Part shown: positions 50,358 through 62,132 of the stretch, in pieces
How positions within the stretch are numbered: the first letter of the stretch is position 1
Layout of the letters: each line of letters begins with the position of its first letter
Assembly (NCBI GenBank): GCA_013399695.1
Contig: VXAU01003995.1
Span: forward strand, 1,151,333 to 1,215,332
DNA length: 64,000 nucleotides
Reading direction: 5' to 3'
Source: Formicarius rufipectus
Taxonomy: Eukaryota; Chordata; Aves; Passeriformes; Formicariidae
Translations under genes and position numbers: made by a program
Notes under the pieces: generated by a model
Database searches by the model: none
The model's input: only the letters and a program-made list of their open reading frames with translations
What the model was told of the DNA's origin: nothing

Positions 50358-51233
50358 GGATCCCACACATCCCAGCTGTGCCTCCTCAGATCTGTACAAC
50401 ACTGATTCAGGCTATCCAAAAAATTTCAACTGATCCAGCTGTCACAGAAAATAACTGGGTCCAGCTGAATGTCAGGATGCAACTAGTTACTATTATACTA
50501 CTGCTTCTTCTGTGTAAAGCATCTGACTGTAGAAGGACAAGGAATAGGAGTTTGGGAAACAATGAAAGGGAAAACATCTTAAGGAAAGCATCCAGCACTG
50601 TCAAGCGCAATGCCCGCGGCCTAACATGTGATATATACACTTATCTTCATGAGAAATACCTAGATTGCCAGGAAAGAAAATTGGTTTTTGTGGCACCTGA
50701 TTGGCCAGAGGATATAAAACACATGCTGCTAGCAAGAAACAGGATTCGTAAATTGAAGAATAATATGTTTTCCAAGTATAAAGCACTGAAAAGTCTGGAT
50801 TTACAACAGAATGATATATCAAAAATTGAGAGCGAGGCTTTTTTTGGTTTGAATAAACTCACCACACTCTTACTTCAGCATAACCAAATTAAGAGTTTAT
50901 CTGAGGAGATTTTTATTTATACACCCAGTCTAAACTACCTACGGCTTTATGATAATCCCTGGCATTGCAACTGTGAACTAGAAACTCTTGTTACAATGCT
51001 ACAGGTTCCAACAAACAGGAATTTGGGAAATTATGCTAAGTGTGTGCACCCAATAGAACTGAAAAATCAAAAGCTAAAGCAGATAAAAGCTGATCAGTTA
51101 TGTAGTGAAGAGGACAGGCAGGACCCCAGAAACATAAAACGGGAGAAGCCTGAACCTGTCAAACCAGAATTTGATTCCTCTTTTTGCCACATGTATGTGT
51201 TTCCTGTGCCAACTCTGAACTGCAAAAGAAAAG
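50358..51233 (+). CDS. LRRC17: LRRC17 exon with the start codon (5' UTR 50358-50476, coding 50477-51233)
   Basis: The acceptor TTCTTCCAACACAG ends at 50357 and the donor is AAAG/GTTTGT at 51234 (phase 1). The chosen start, ATG at 50477, gives MQLVTIILLLLLCKASD, a signal peptide that aligns with the known LRRC17 N-terminus. The upstream part of the same open frame (from 50306) includes intron sequence and is not coding. Residues 1-252 hold the signal peptide, a basic linker with likely processing sites (KRNAR), the N-terminal cysteine pair (C51, C64), LRRs at about 80-160 (LLLARNRIRKL, LDLQQNDISKI, LLLQHNQIKSL) and the first C-terminal cap (NPWHCNC, 160-166). Confidence 0.95.
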
Positions 51234-54200
51234 GTTTGTATCTGTCATTATAACTGAAATAATGATTTTAATATTCTTCTTCCCTTACTACATTTATTTT
51301 CATATTGTTTACTTCAAATTAATATAGCATTAGTACTTGCTTCACTTAAACAGATACTTTTAATTGCTTTTCTCTCATAATTAGTAGAAATTGTTAGGAA
51401 TTCTTTCTGCATTTTACCTCTGCTCTGCAGCCCTAATTCCATTAATATTCCTTAATGCTCTAGTATAAGATACCTAACAAAAATCAACAGGAACCAAACT
51501 AAACATATTAAGTTACTGAAGGACCAGCACCTCAGTAGTCTGATTTTACAACTCTAAACATGCTAATCAGTCAAATTACAGCTGTGCTGATACTGTTGAA
51601 CTAATGGAGAAAAGCACAGAGTGTCTTTTCTTCTTCGCAGTGAACAAAGATAGCAATAACATTGACAGAAGTGAGCTGTGAAGCAGGACTGGAGCAGCCA
51701 GCTGTGCTCACAATGCCCAAAGGAGCGTGGCGGCACAGGAAAGCCATTGCATCCTCACATTTGCTGCACAGGATTTCTTTGCCCAAGTGAAGAAATTCTA
51801 TGCTCATGTTCACAAAGAAATACCCTCCCCTGTGTCCTTCTTCCCAGCACCCAGCAAACAATGCAAAGTTGAAGGGCCTTCAAGAATTGTTCTTCAGACA
51901 CTTGGATTTATTCCATTCCTAAATCCTTCTCAGGCCCCTAAAAGCCACAGTTCAGCCTCAAGGGTAAACCAGATGGGGTATATATCAACACAAAAGTGCA
52001 CATTTATTTGTGCTTTATATTTCCCATATTTTATCCCATGATGAAACAAAGCAAACAACAAAACAATTCAGAAGAGAATCATTATTTAACATAACAATTC
52101 TGAAATAAGAAGCACTGCTGGAAGCAGCCAACATTGTGAGGATTTTTTCCCAACCTTTTCAAAGCTTAGCCTGCAATACCAGATCACTACAGTATGTTTT
52201 GTTCAGCTAAACTTCTATTTGCTTTAAGAGCGACTTAATTTGGTGTAAAAATGCCAGTGTGCCCTTACTCTTGCACCTTAATGCCAGAGACAAGCTCAGA
52301 ATTCAAAATAATGAGATAATACCTGAATATCAAGAATTAACAATTTCAGTATTTGATAACAGGGTTTATCTACTATGTATGTCATAAAAATGGTCCAAGT
52401 GTTTTACTTTTTTCTGCCTAGTTGAATTCCTCTCTTCTCCCTATGGCACGCTTTTCTCTTTGTTTTACCATGCAGCTGTTACATCTTTTTGTTAATGATT
52501 TTGCTGCTTTACTGGCTAAAATGTATTAATTTTTTTAGTATTCACCTACCATATCTTTCCTTATAGATAGGATCTCAATTATTAGATTAGATTATTATCT
52601 TAATTATCCTTCCTAGGATATTATATCAGTATTACTTTATATCTCCAGTAAACTGGGCAATTGAACAAAAACCTGGCATATATTATAATCTTAATATAAG
52701 AAAAGACTGACTTTACATCTTTTTCCATTTAGTGCTATCAAAGAGATGAGCTGAATACATTATTATACTCAAAAACTTTTGACAAGAAAAATGTTGCTTT
52801 TTTCCTCTAAGTTCATAAAAACATTTCATGTGATCTGACCTTCGTGGGAGCTTCACAGGGGTTTATGGTATTTAAAAAAGGGTTTTTTGTCTTTGGTACT
52901 ATTAATGGAAGAATAAAATTACTTCAGCCTCTACATGAGTGTACTAGAGGGTACAGGGACTCCCTTCTTCAGGTCAAGAACTAAATATATCAGTCCAGAA
53001 CTTCAAGAATGTCTAGTATGGACACATTGAGTATGTTCTAATATTTTTTAGGAAGTACCAGATCTACTGTGCATATGCTTAACAGCTGGATGGAGATATC
53101 CCATGGATATTTGTTATTCCTGAACATATGGTAATCTTTGATGAAAGCATTATACTTACTTTGTATATGATTCCTGGGCAGCAGATGCACAATTTCATTG
53201 GAATTTTCATCAGAAATAGAAGTATAAAGCACACAAAATCCTGGGAGAACACCAAAATTTCTCTAAGTCTTCAGGGACAAGATTTCAGAGTAGAAAAAAA
53301 GGTGCATTAGGTGCCAAAACAGTAAGATGACATGAAAAGCTGCAATCCATTATTCCTTTACAAAGGAGGGGATGGAAAGACAAGCAGTATACCAGAGTAC
53401 AACTCTAGAGAGGTATGACAACAGGTCAGAAGATTTCAGTTTATGTCAAAAAGCTCAAGAAAGAAGCACATTAAGAATACATTTAACCACGTTTATGTTC
53501 TCCTCTTTGAATAATTTACTTATATCTCATCAGGCCAGTGATATATCAGATCTCTCAGTACTCCAGCATGAAATGCCCTATCCCCTTGATTATTTTTAAA
53601 AAATTACAATANAAATCTGCTTTCTAGTACTGCCAAACTCTCCCAGTCTCTAAATTCAGGCATTATTTGCATTCATTTGGTGAAAAATAGACCCTGAAAC
53701 TTTGACATCTGCATAAGCGGGAAGTAATCCAACCACAGCAGGCTGGAGTAGTTAAAATATTTATGTATTTATAATACCAAAGCTCTGCTCATAATCAGAT
53801 ATAAGGCAGGAAGACTCTGATACATTGCCTGATTTATTAGACATCTCCAGAACTGCAGAAGTACCACAAAAATTTCAGCACAGATGAAGAAATTACTTTC
53901 TTTCATTCAAAAATGATCAAATAAGTGATACTGCCCATTTTCTTGTAATGACAGCCCAGGATCAGAACACCCGTCAAGCAAATATAATCCTGGAGATTTA
54001 GTTTATTAACATTACCCTGAGAGGACTCAAACCACAGCCCACATTTCTCAAGCCTTTGCCCTTACTAATGGACCAGGAGCTATTCCTTCTGGAACTCTTT
54101 TGCAAGGAACACTGTAAGGATATGAACACAGATGACTGAGAGGTCTTTGGTTATTTTGGTAATGCACATGATACAAGTAGGGTAGAGAAGCAGACAGAAT

Positions 54201-55423
54201 GCCCTTATGCTGCATGGATGGTTTTTTATGTAGTTACTCTGGGGTTTTTTCTTTAAGTGATCAAGCCCTTCACACACACTTTTTACTGGTATGGTATCTT
54301 CACTATCTACCCTATCCCTATGTTAATGGTCTAGTTTTACTAAAATAAAAATATAAAATACAGAAAGAGGCTTTACCATAAGCACTAATGAAGAGAAAAA
54401 TTTCCACATGAAATGTAAAGATACAAGTAAACAAAGAATGAAATGCAGAAGTTGGAAAAACATGGTGACACTAGTAGAGCGAAAAAAAGGGAAAGAAAAC
54501 AAGAAACAATGCTAGGCTGACAAAACTCTGCCTACAGGCAACTGTGATACCTAAGCAGTAAAAATAACCTACAGCTGATACGAGTTATGTCTTTTTCATT
54601 TTTTAAGATTTAAAGAAAGTTCCAGGTAACATACCTCCAGATATAGCTAAACTTGATTTGTCCAGCAACAAAATTAGACAACTACGAGCCAAAGAGTTTG
54701 AAGATGCCAGTGAACTGAAGATATTAAACCTAAATAGTAATGGAATATCTTACATTGATCCTGGTAAGAGAAATTTTAAATATTACTTAAAAAGTGATTT
54801 ATTTTTTATTACTCATAAACTTTGGTCCTGTCTCTACCAGATATAAATGTGGGGGAGGGGGAAAGGATTTAAAAATCTAGAAGCCAAAAAAAGTAATAAC
54901 TGTATAGTTATGAAAACATTTTTCCTGTCGTAGATATGCAAGTCTTTCCTGTTAGAGATTTGCAAGTTTTTTTCTAATTTATATTTAAAGGTACCAATAA
55001 CTATTTTTCTATTGACTAGCTGCTTTCTCAGGCCTCAACAACTTAGAGGAGCTGGATCTATCAAACAACAGCTTACAGAATTTTGAATATGGAGTACTGG
55101 AAGATCTTTACTTTCTGAAAATACTGTGGCTAAGAGAGAATCCTTGGAGATGTGATTACAACATTCATTATCTTTTCTACTGGCTGAAGCACCACTACAA
55201 TGTTCACTACAATGGCCTAGAATGCAAAACGCCTGAGGAATACAAAGGATGGTCTGTTGGAAAATATGTTCGAAGTTATTATGAGGAGTGTCCAAAAGAC
55301 AAGCTTCCCATTTATCCAGAGACTTTTGATGTGGACAAAGATGATGAGGAATGGGAGCGACACAAAGAGCAAACAGTTCAAACAGTAAAGAAGCACGGTG
55401 TCATTGTCACTGTGATAGGCTAA
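50477..55423 (+). CDS. LRRC17: LRRC17, secreted leucine-rich repeat protein, complete coding sequence
   Basis: Joining 50477-51233, 54608-54763 and 55020-55423 gives 1317 bases, or 438 residues plus stop (the human protein is about 441). LRRC17 (p37NB) is a secreted protein reported to restrain RANKL-driven osteoclast formation. Its domain order is signal peptide, linker, a first LRR block closed by an NPWHCNC cap, a hinge, then a second LRR block closed by an NPWRCDY cap and an acidic then basic tail. All exon phases are 1-1, all splice sites are GT/AG and there is no internal stop, so the gene looks intact. It lies antisense within an FBXL13 intron, as in human, and is far better conserved than its host. 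Regulation is not evident from sequence. Confidence 0.95.
51234..54607 (+). other. LRRC17: LRRC17 intron between coding exons 1 and 2
   Basis: A 3.4-kb intron starting GTTTGT and ending TTTTTAAG. No exon, transposon or RNA gene was recognised in it. It contains the only ambiguous base of the window, an N at 53612. Confidence 0.8.
54608..54763 (+). CDS. LRRC17: LRRC17 second coding exon
   Basis: A 156-base exon, phase 1 at both ends, with acceptor TTTTTAAG and donor CCTG/GTAAGA. It encodes residues about 253-305: the start of the second LRR block, with LKKVPGNIPPDIAKLDLSSN (the repeat-initiating strand), an IRQLRAKEF turn and LKILNLNSNGISYIDP. The symmetric phase and one-unit LRR content fit the family's exon-per-repeat layout. 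Skipping it would keep the frame. Confidence 0.95.
55020..55423 (+). CDS. LRRC17: LRRC17 last coding exon
   Basis: The acceptor TCTATTGACTAG is followed by 404 coding bases to TAA at 55421-55423. It encodes residues about 305-438: AAFSGLNNLEELDLSNN, a final LRR ending in LWLRENPWRCDY (second C-terminal cap), the conserved LKHHYNVHYNGLECKTPEEY and SVGKYVRSYYEECPKDKLP segments, an acidic stretch (DVDKDDEEWE), and a basic/hydrophobic end (KKHGVIVTVIG) as in other LRRC17 proteins. Confidence 0.95.
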
Positions 55424-56424
55424 TAAGGAAACTTTTTTTTTTAGTACATTCAAATATCTGACACTCAAAAAAAGAAAAACATGCTGTTTACATTTTTTTT
55501 GCTAATTATACTGATTGATTGTAAGTCTATCTGGTGGAAAAGATCTCTGTTTATTACAGATAATTACAGAATGGCATTAGTTATCCAGCATCTTTAATCC
55601 AGTAATTGTTTCTGATGATTTTGTTCAGGACATTCTTGTGAAATAATGTGGCTAATATTTGAAACTATAAAGTAGAAATCGATAGACACAAATGTAGCTA
55701 ATGTGGTGGGGAGGAGCTATCTTATGTATGAACACAGCTTATGAGTTACACTGAAATAGCTGCAGGACTGTGACCAAGACACATTTTTCTAAATGTATTG
55801 ACAGTTCTTTGTATCTGGCAGTTTCCTGAAATATTTCCAGAAAGCACTTCTAAGATTTTTGTATTGACTTCCTCTTGTTTTATTGTATACCAAAAAACCA
55901 AACTGAAGACTAACCCTAAATACAGTTCTAGAAAAACAGGAACGGCAGTTGTTATGTTTATTAGGATTCAAACACAAGGTGGGTTCTACTTGCTGATTTA
56001 CGAGTGTTCCTCCTCAGTCTTGAGTGAATAAGTCAGTCTCCGCCTCTTCAGTACCTGAGCTTCCTTAAAGCCATGAGCAGCCAAGACATGGTTGGTTCCC
56101 AAGGTTGGTTCCAGATGCACATGCTCATAATTGCCTCTTTTGTTTTTTGCGGGAGGCAGAGCTGAAATCTTTCTAGGCAGAATTTTAGATCATTGTGGCA
56201 GTTTGAGACAGATTACATGACATCACTTCGAGGTGACGAGGATCATGTGAAGGATGTTGTTGTCTGCACCCAACACTCCAATGCCCATCCAAACCAAAGG
56301 TAAGTACACTTTTGACAGTTCACTAGAAATGCGGGACATCCTCAAAGTTTGCCCTTCCCTCAGCTCATTGGCAAAATGTGTGTTACAGCACCTCCTTATC
56401 ACACAACTGTGTGAATATACATTG

Positions 56425-56430
56425 ATTAAA
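56425..56430 (+). terminator. LRRC17: Candidate poly(A) signal of LRRC17 (ATTAAA)
   Basis: ATTAAA about 1.0 kb after the LRRC17 stop. A canonical AATAAA follows at 56766-56771. Either could end the 3' UTR; nothing in the sequence decides between them. Confidence 0.3.
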
Positions 56431-56765
56431 ACCCGTGATTATCCTCGTAATCATAGAGCTATACAAAAGCCTCAGCTAGGTAGATGATATCTCTAAAGAC
56501 AAACTTCCTTGCTACGTAATATACTTAGACCAGTAAGAAATGCATAAGTGCAGGGTAGATATTCAGGGCCAAAGCTTTAAATTTCTCTTGGCTATCATGG
56601 AAGAAGTTCTGGAAAACTCCAGGGAGAAAATTATCTTCTTTAAAGATTAGCAGACAATGACAGTATCTGTGCATTCCTCTGGTGCTTTAACCACAAGCCC
56701 AAAAGGTCACATATTTTGTTTTACAAGTGCAATACAAAGCACCCAGTGCTTTTGTGCTAACATGA

Positions 56766-56771
56766 AATAAA
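56766..56771 (+). terminator. LRRC17: Candidate poly(A) signal of LRRC17 (AATAAA)
   Basis: The first canonical AATAAA downstream of the LRRC17 stop, about 1.34 kb away. Confidence 0.35.
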
Positions 56772-59700
56772 AGAACAACATAAAAAAAATTCAGGAATTA
56801 TTAAGGGAGGTAAGAATGCCCAAGAATCTCAAAGCAAACACATCTTATCATTAACTGCATTTTCCTCCATGTCCTCTTTTATTAAGAATATATTTAATGG
56901 TGCTTTACTGATAAACTGGATAATATAGCCATTTCTTCCACAACATCTTTCAAAAATTTTATAGCAAAAATACAACAGTATCTGACTCATCTCTGTTCCT
57001 GGAAATATCTTAAGTATTAACTCAACCGTTAAAAGTTAATCCTGATAAGATGGAAGAGAGAGGAAAATCCCATTTGGCCAGCAATATGGGGTATATTCTG
57101 GAAACCTAAAAGTGTTGAAAGTAAGAAAAAAATCTGGCACAAGTAGTAAGCAGCATTAAGTGAAGCTCTCCTCCTCCTCTCAAATTCTGAAGGATTATTT
57201 CAGTAGAGAAGGACTGGGATTGATTGAAAAGGACAGACAATGAAACCACAGAAGAACATCTGTTATTGGCAGCACAGCCAATGGAGAAAAGCTGAGTAGG
57301 AAAAAATGCATTTATAAACCATGTTAAGTTAATTTCTGCAAAGAGTCAGTGTTAGGAAAATACTATCTTAACGTAGGCTAAAGTCTGGGTAGAAAAGACA
57401 ATCTAGGAAAGGAATACAGAATAAAATCTGTGCAAGAGGCCTCTGCTCTCTGCGATCAGCAATAAGTACCAGTTGAAAAAGCAGTGGAGTAAGAGAGGAC
57501 CACAAGCAGTGGCCCAATTGCTGCTGTTCAAAGGCCCTAGAGATTCCAAACAGATCGCAAATGTCCCTCTCAGGAACAAGGTTTAAACCTGTGGTACACA
57601 GTGATAAATAGGGCACTTGTTCAGTAGAAGCCAGAGTCAAGGGAAGGGTGTGATCATTCAGGGTTCTCAGACACTGCCACCAGAAAGACTTCCATCTGCT
57701 GAAGGGGGATAATGAGCTGAACATCCTGCCTGTATCTAACAGCACATTGGCAACAGCTATTCAGTGTGAAATCTGTAAGGGAGCGACATATCAACAAGAA
57801 ACATGCTTCAACCACTCCCCTGCAAATAAAGGTTTCCATGTGAACAGGTGAAATAAGTGCCAGCTCAGAAGCACCATGAAAGAAACACTTGTGCAATAAC
57901 ATCAAATCAAATTCAGTGCTTAAGAGAGGGTCTGATTAGACATCTGGGAATCAACAAAGGAAAAGACTTCTTGCAGTGAAGAGAAGAATGGCCTGAAATT
58001 TTGAATGCTGGAATTGTCCTTGCTACTATTTTCCTTACATGGCCTTTGGAGCTTTCAAGGAATAGTTGGAAGTTCAATTATTTTAACTACAATGCACTAT
58101 AATTTTATTCCTTACTGTATAAAGTTATTATGCATTTCAGTTTTTTCAATGATACAAGAGAATTACTATAAAATAGATACAGAATTATTCCAATGGTTGT
58201 TTAGTTTCCTTTAATTAAAAGTGTGTGGGGATGAGGGAAGCTCTCCCTGAAAACCTAGCTGGAAACTGTTAGTGTTTTCTGCATGTTGGCATTTGCAGAC
58301 ACCCCCACTGAGGATGTGGCAGAATAAACAGTAATTGCATCTGCAAATAATATAAGAACACAAAAATGGAAATATGAGACTGAGGCAAGGGTTAGCAAGG
58401 CAATAGGTTAGCATGTTCTCCTGACAGTGATTAGTAGCACATTCTTTGAGAAAAGACTGTATAAATAGGAAAAGCATGTAGGAGCTACGTGATGCAGAAG
58501 GAGGCAACACAAGGAAAAAGACAATAATATATGAGAAAAACATACATACAGGGGAAATTACTAACAACTAATAAGAGCTTCAGCATTACAGAGTTGACTG
58601 CTATTTCTCTGAGCTTCTCAAAAATATACTGTAGAATACACCCTCCATCAAACACCTCATCCACAAACCACAGTTTAATGTTGACATCTCTATGTTTCTG
58701 TACTATTTAATGAAAAAATTCCCAGAAGCACTTCCATGTCTGAATGAAAATAATGGGTCTTCCTCTTCCTTTATATGCTCTTTAAGTCTCTCCTTTCAGT
58801 AATTTCTCTCTTGATTCTCCTTCTTTCTCTGTTCATACCCAGCAGATAACTGCACAATACAATTGCAGATGATGATTGCCTTTCGAAAGTTCCTGACATG
58901 CAGTTCATGTACCAGGCGTGCTGCCCTAGAGGATAAAACCAGTGTGACCCTCTCTCTACACAGCCACACAGAACACAGAAAATATTATTCTGCATCATGT
59001 TTTTCCATGACAGAATGCAGGAAAAATAGACAGATCTATCAATACTATGCCCACTGAAATACTTCAGAAGCTTCTGAGGAGATTTTATCTCCTGCACTAT
59101 TGTATATGAGGCAGCATTTAAATGTAGTTTCCAGTTACACATGGAAGACAAATGATTCCCTGAGATCACTGAGTAGGCAGAGGAATACCACAAACAGCTA
59201 AGCTATACATCTCATATATTAATTTTCCTTGGCACAATAACACACTGACTTGCCAAAAAGTCTGAGCTGGAATCATTAACACTCACATGCACAATGACTA
59301 TTATTTAATGAATACACTATGGACCAAAGTTACAAAAAACAATTTTTAAAGATTGCAGCTAATTTACAAAAAAAAAAATTAACATGATTAGCCAGCTGAA
59401 CATACCTAAACCACAGTTAACATAATTGCTGCTTTAACACTAACAATAAAACCATGTTGCCAAAACTTGTGTAATTTTGGATTTACTTGAAAAGATGAGG
59501 TTAGAACTGTAGCTCAGGGAAGTTCAAATGGAAACGTTCATCACATCTGTAGCCTGTAATTGAATAGACAGTTCAACTCAGCTTGCTGGATGAAAAAATG
59601 TCAAAAGAAAAGAATACCAATACGATTTTCAATCACTAAAAAAGATAGGAAAATAGTTTCACAGCAATCTCAAACCATCCACAGGAGCTTCAAGCTCCAA

Positions 59701-61180
59701 GAATGGCACAAGTCAGCTGTATGATAAATATCAGCAAGTTTTAACATAAAAACATATGTAATTAACCTAAATATCAGTAGTACATTCATTTAAATGTTTC
59801 CTGCTTAAAAAGAATCACTGTGTTATCTTCAAGGTTAGAAGAAACAGCTTAATAAATCAATGTTTTCCAAAAGCCTCTGCAGACCGTCATATATGATTCA
59901 TCACAATTTGTCTAAAATAACACTGAGTAGATGTAAGTGGATGTAATCTTTGATTTTGAGCCTACAAAAAAACATTAATTATCAACAAAAATGGAAAATG
60001 CACAGTTTATAGATAAACAAATTAAATTTACTCTCTTTGATATGTAAGACAAATAGAAATGGATGGCAATCAACATACTGATATTTCAAGTCATATAATT
60101 ACCACTAGATATTAATCAGTAAATAATGTGACAAAAAATGCAGTTTGTATATAAAATTTTATCACAACTGTTCTTAACATGTTTTTAGCTCTAAACAAAA
60201 TAAACATTACTATGGTGTTAGTTTTGTGCTCAAATAAGCAAAATAAAGTCATAGAAGGATCTAACATTTCTAAGTACATCACCCATAAAGGAGGCAATGT
60301 GGCTGTGTATGATTTATTTTGGCTTGTTTTCTTTATTAGCTGCCAAAGTTCATTATGATATTGGATTAAATTCTTTTGCTAAACAACTGGTATGCTGATA
60401 TCATTGAGAACATTACTTTATCCTGTCATTTAAAAGCCAAGACCATGATCAAATATACTTTTTGTTCTTGGCCAATCATTCTTTTCCGTCACTAATTCAG
60501 AGAGAAAATTTTTCTTGCCTGTAATTGCATAGTCACTTTCTAAACCAAAAGAAATCACATTGAAATTGCTATAGGCTGCAGCAACAATTTCAATGATATA
60601 TTATCTGTTTAAATAATAAATGCATTAGAGTCTCAAACCATCCAAATGCACTTCTTCATTTCAAAAATAAAACCATTTTCCTGTTTAATGCATTTGCATT
60701 CAATTAAAGTGTAGGCTAGAAAAGAGCCAATTAGTAACATCCTCCTGCTTCAGAAATACTGAAGTAACACTGTGCCAGGCACCAAAACCACTTCTTGCTA
60801 TCTTGCCTAGTTGTAGCAGAAGTTTTTTCCCCATGAAAACATTACCAAGATGTTTTCCCACTCTTCATGATAAAATGGCTGAGTAACAGTTAGGATTCAG
60901 GTGATTCCTAATGGAATTTTCCTGCCTCCTTCTTCACACTGAGAAAAAGATTACTGACCTAAAACTATTGCAAAATGCTGTCACAAAGGGAATTAACCTC
61001 CCATCACACAGTCACATGTACTTCCACACAAAGCATCAGGAAAGACTGAGATGATTATTTACATCCAGAGGGATTCTGTTTTGGCAAGTAGAATCCAGTA
61101 CCAATTATTTGTGCTAAAACTTCAACATACTAATATCTTGGACCATGAACAGATTCTTTCTTATATTTTTTTTTGTCAGG
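56772..61180. other. Host-gene intron downstream of LRRC17, no gene recognised
   Basis: Presumed FBXL13 intron (LRRC17 3' flank). Two long - strand open frames (57745-57368, 125 codons; 59193-58771, 140 codons) have no recognisable domain or splice context. They may be relics of unrecognised repeats. An inverted repeat with 11-bp arms lies at 60558-60595. Confidence 0.45.
60558..60595. repeat. Inverted repeat CATTGAAATTG...CAATTTCAATG
   Basis: Perfect 11-bp arms with a 16-base spacer, followed at about 60640-60700 by AT-rich sequence containing ATTTGCAT-like words. The arms and spacer edge hold CATTGA/ACAAT words of the kind bound in inverted pairs by SOX proteins. Whether this is a regulatory element is inference only. 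Confidence 0.6.
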
Positions 61181-62132
61181 GAGCCTCTTCTCGGAGGCCA
61201 GTAACTAGCAATATACCCTAGGGGTCAATACTGGGACAATTCCTGTTTAATATCTTCATTAATGATCTGCACAATGAGCCAGAGTGTATTCTCAGTAAGT
61301 TTGCAGATGAGACCAAACTGAGAGCTGTGTCTGATACACCAGAAGGTCATGCTGCCATGCAGACAGACCCTGACAGGCTGGAGAAAGGGGCTGACAGGAA
61401 CCCCATGAAGTTCAACAAGTGGGAAGGCACCTGGAGAGGAACAGCTCCAGGCACCAGTACATGCTGGGGGCAATCCATCTTGAAAATATGAAGAAAAAGA
61501 CCTGGAGGTCCTGAAAAACATCAGATTGAACAGGAGCCTGCAATGTGCCCTTGCCACAAGGAAGGTGGATGGCATCCTGGGCTGCATTAGGAGGAGTGTT
61601 GCTAAGCTATCTAGAGAGGTGATCTTTCCCCTCAGCACTAGTGAGGCCATACCTGGAGTATTGTGTTCAATTCTGGGCTTCCCAGTACAGGAGAGACATG
61701 GACACACTGGAGAGAGTCCAACAGGGGGGAAAAGATGACTGAGGAATTGGAGCATATTTCCTATAAGGAAAGACTCAGAGAACTGTGACCGTTCAGTCAG
61801 AGAAGGTTCATGAGCTTGTAGCAAGGTACACAACAAATACACGATGGATGGGTGCAAAGCCAGGTTCTTCCAATGGGGTCCAGTGACAGAGCAGATGAAA
61901 GGCAACAGGCACACACTGAAACACAGGAGCTGCCATCCAAACACCAAGGAACACCTTTATAAAATGAAGGTGACTGAGCACAGGTTAGAGTCTCTATCCT
62001 CGGTAGATATTCAAAAGAAGTCTGGCCACGATCCTGGGCAACCTGCTCTGGGTGTCCCTGCTTGAGCCAGGGCTTGAACCAGATAGCTCCAGAGATCCCT
62101 GCCAACCCCAGCCATTCTGTGATTCTGGGATA
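61181..62132 (+). mobile_element. CR1-type LINE, 3' half, inactive
   Basis: The + strand encodes RPVTS, then LFNIFINDL, ILSKFADETKL, DRLEKGAD and MKFNKW. After frame changes come LVRPYLEYCVQFWASQYRRD-like and DTLERVQQ segments. These are the C-terminal part of CR1 reverse transcriptase. It ends with a typical CR1 3' UTR (CCAACCCCAGCCATTCTGTGATTCTG). The catalytic box reads FADE at 61300-61311 instead of FADD, and several stops interrupt the frame, so it is dead. The long - strand frame here (61947-61225) is antisense to it and meaningless. The element begins almost exactly where the fragment ending at 48562 stops. Confidence 0.85.

Noticed and set aside
50306..50476. In-frame upstream extension of the LRRC17 open frame to an earlier ATG
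   Set aside because: It crosses the acceptor at 50357 into intron, and the ATG at 50477 gives the signal peptide typical of LRRC17.
53612..53612. Ambiguous base N
   Set aside because: A single undetermined base in the LRRC17 intron, with no effect on any feature.
58771..59193. 140-codon - strand open frame downstream of LRRC17
   Set aside because: No recognisable family, not bounded by convincing splice sites. A repeat relic or chance frame is more likely than a gene.
61225..61947. 240-codon open frame on the - strand
   Set aside because: It is antisense to a recognisable CR1 reverse transcriptase segment on the + strand, so it is a shadow frame.
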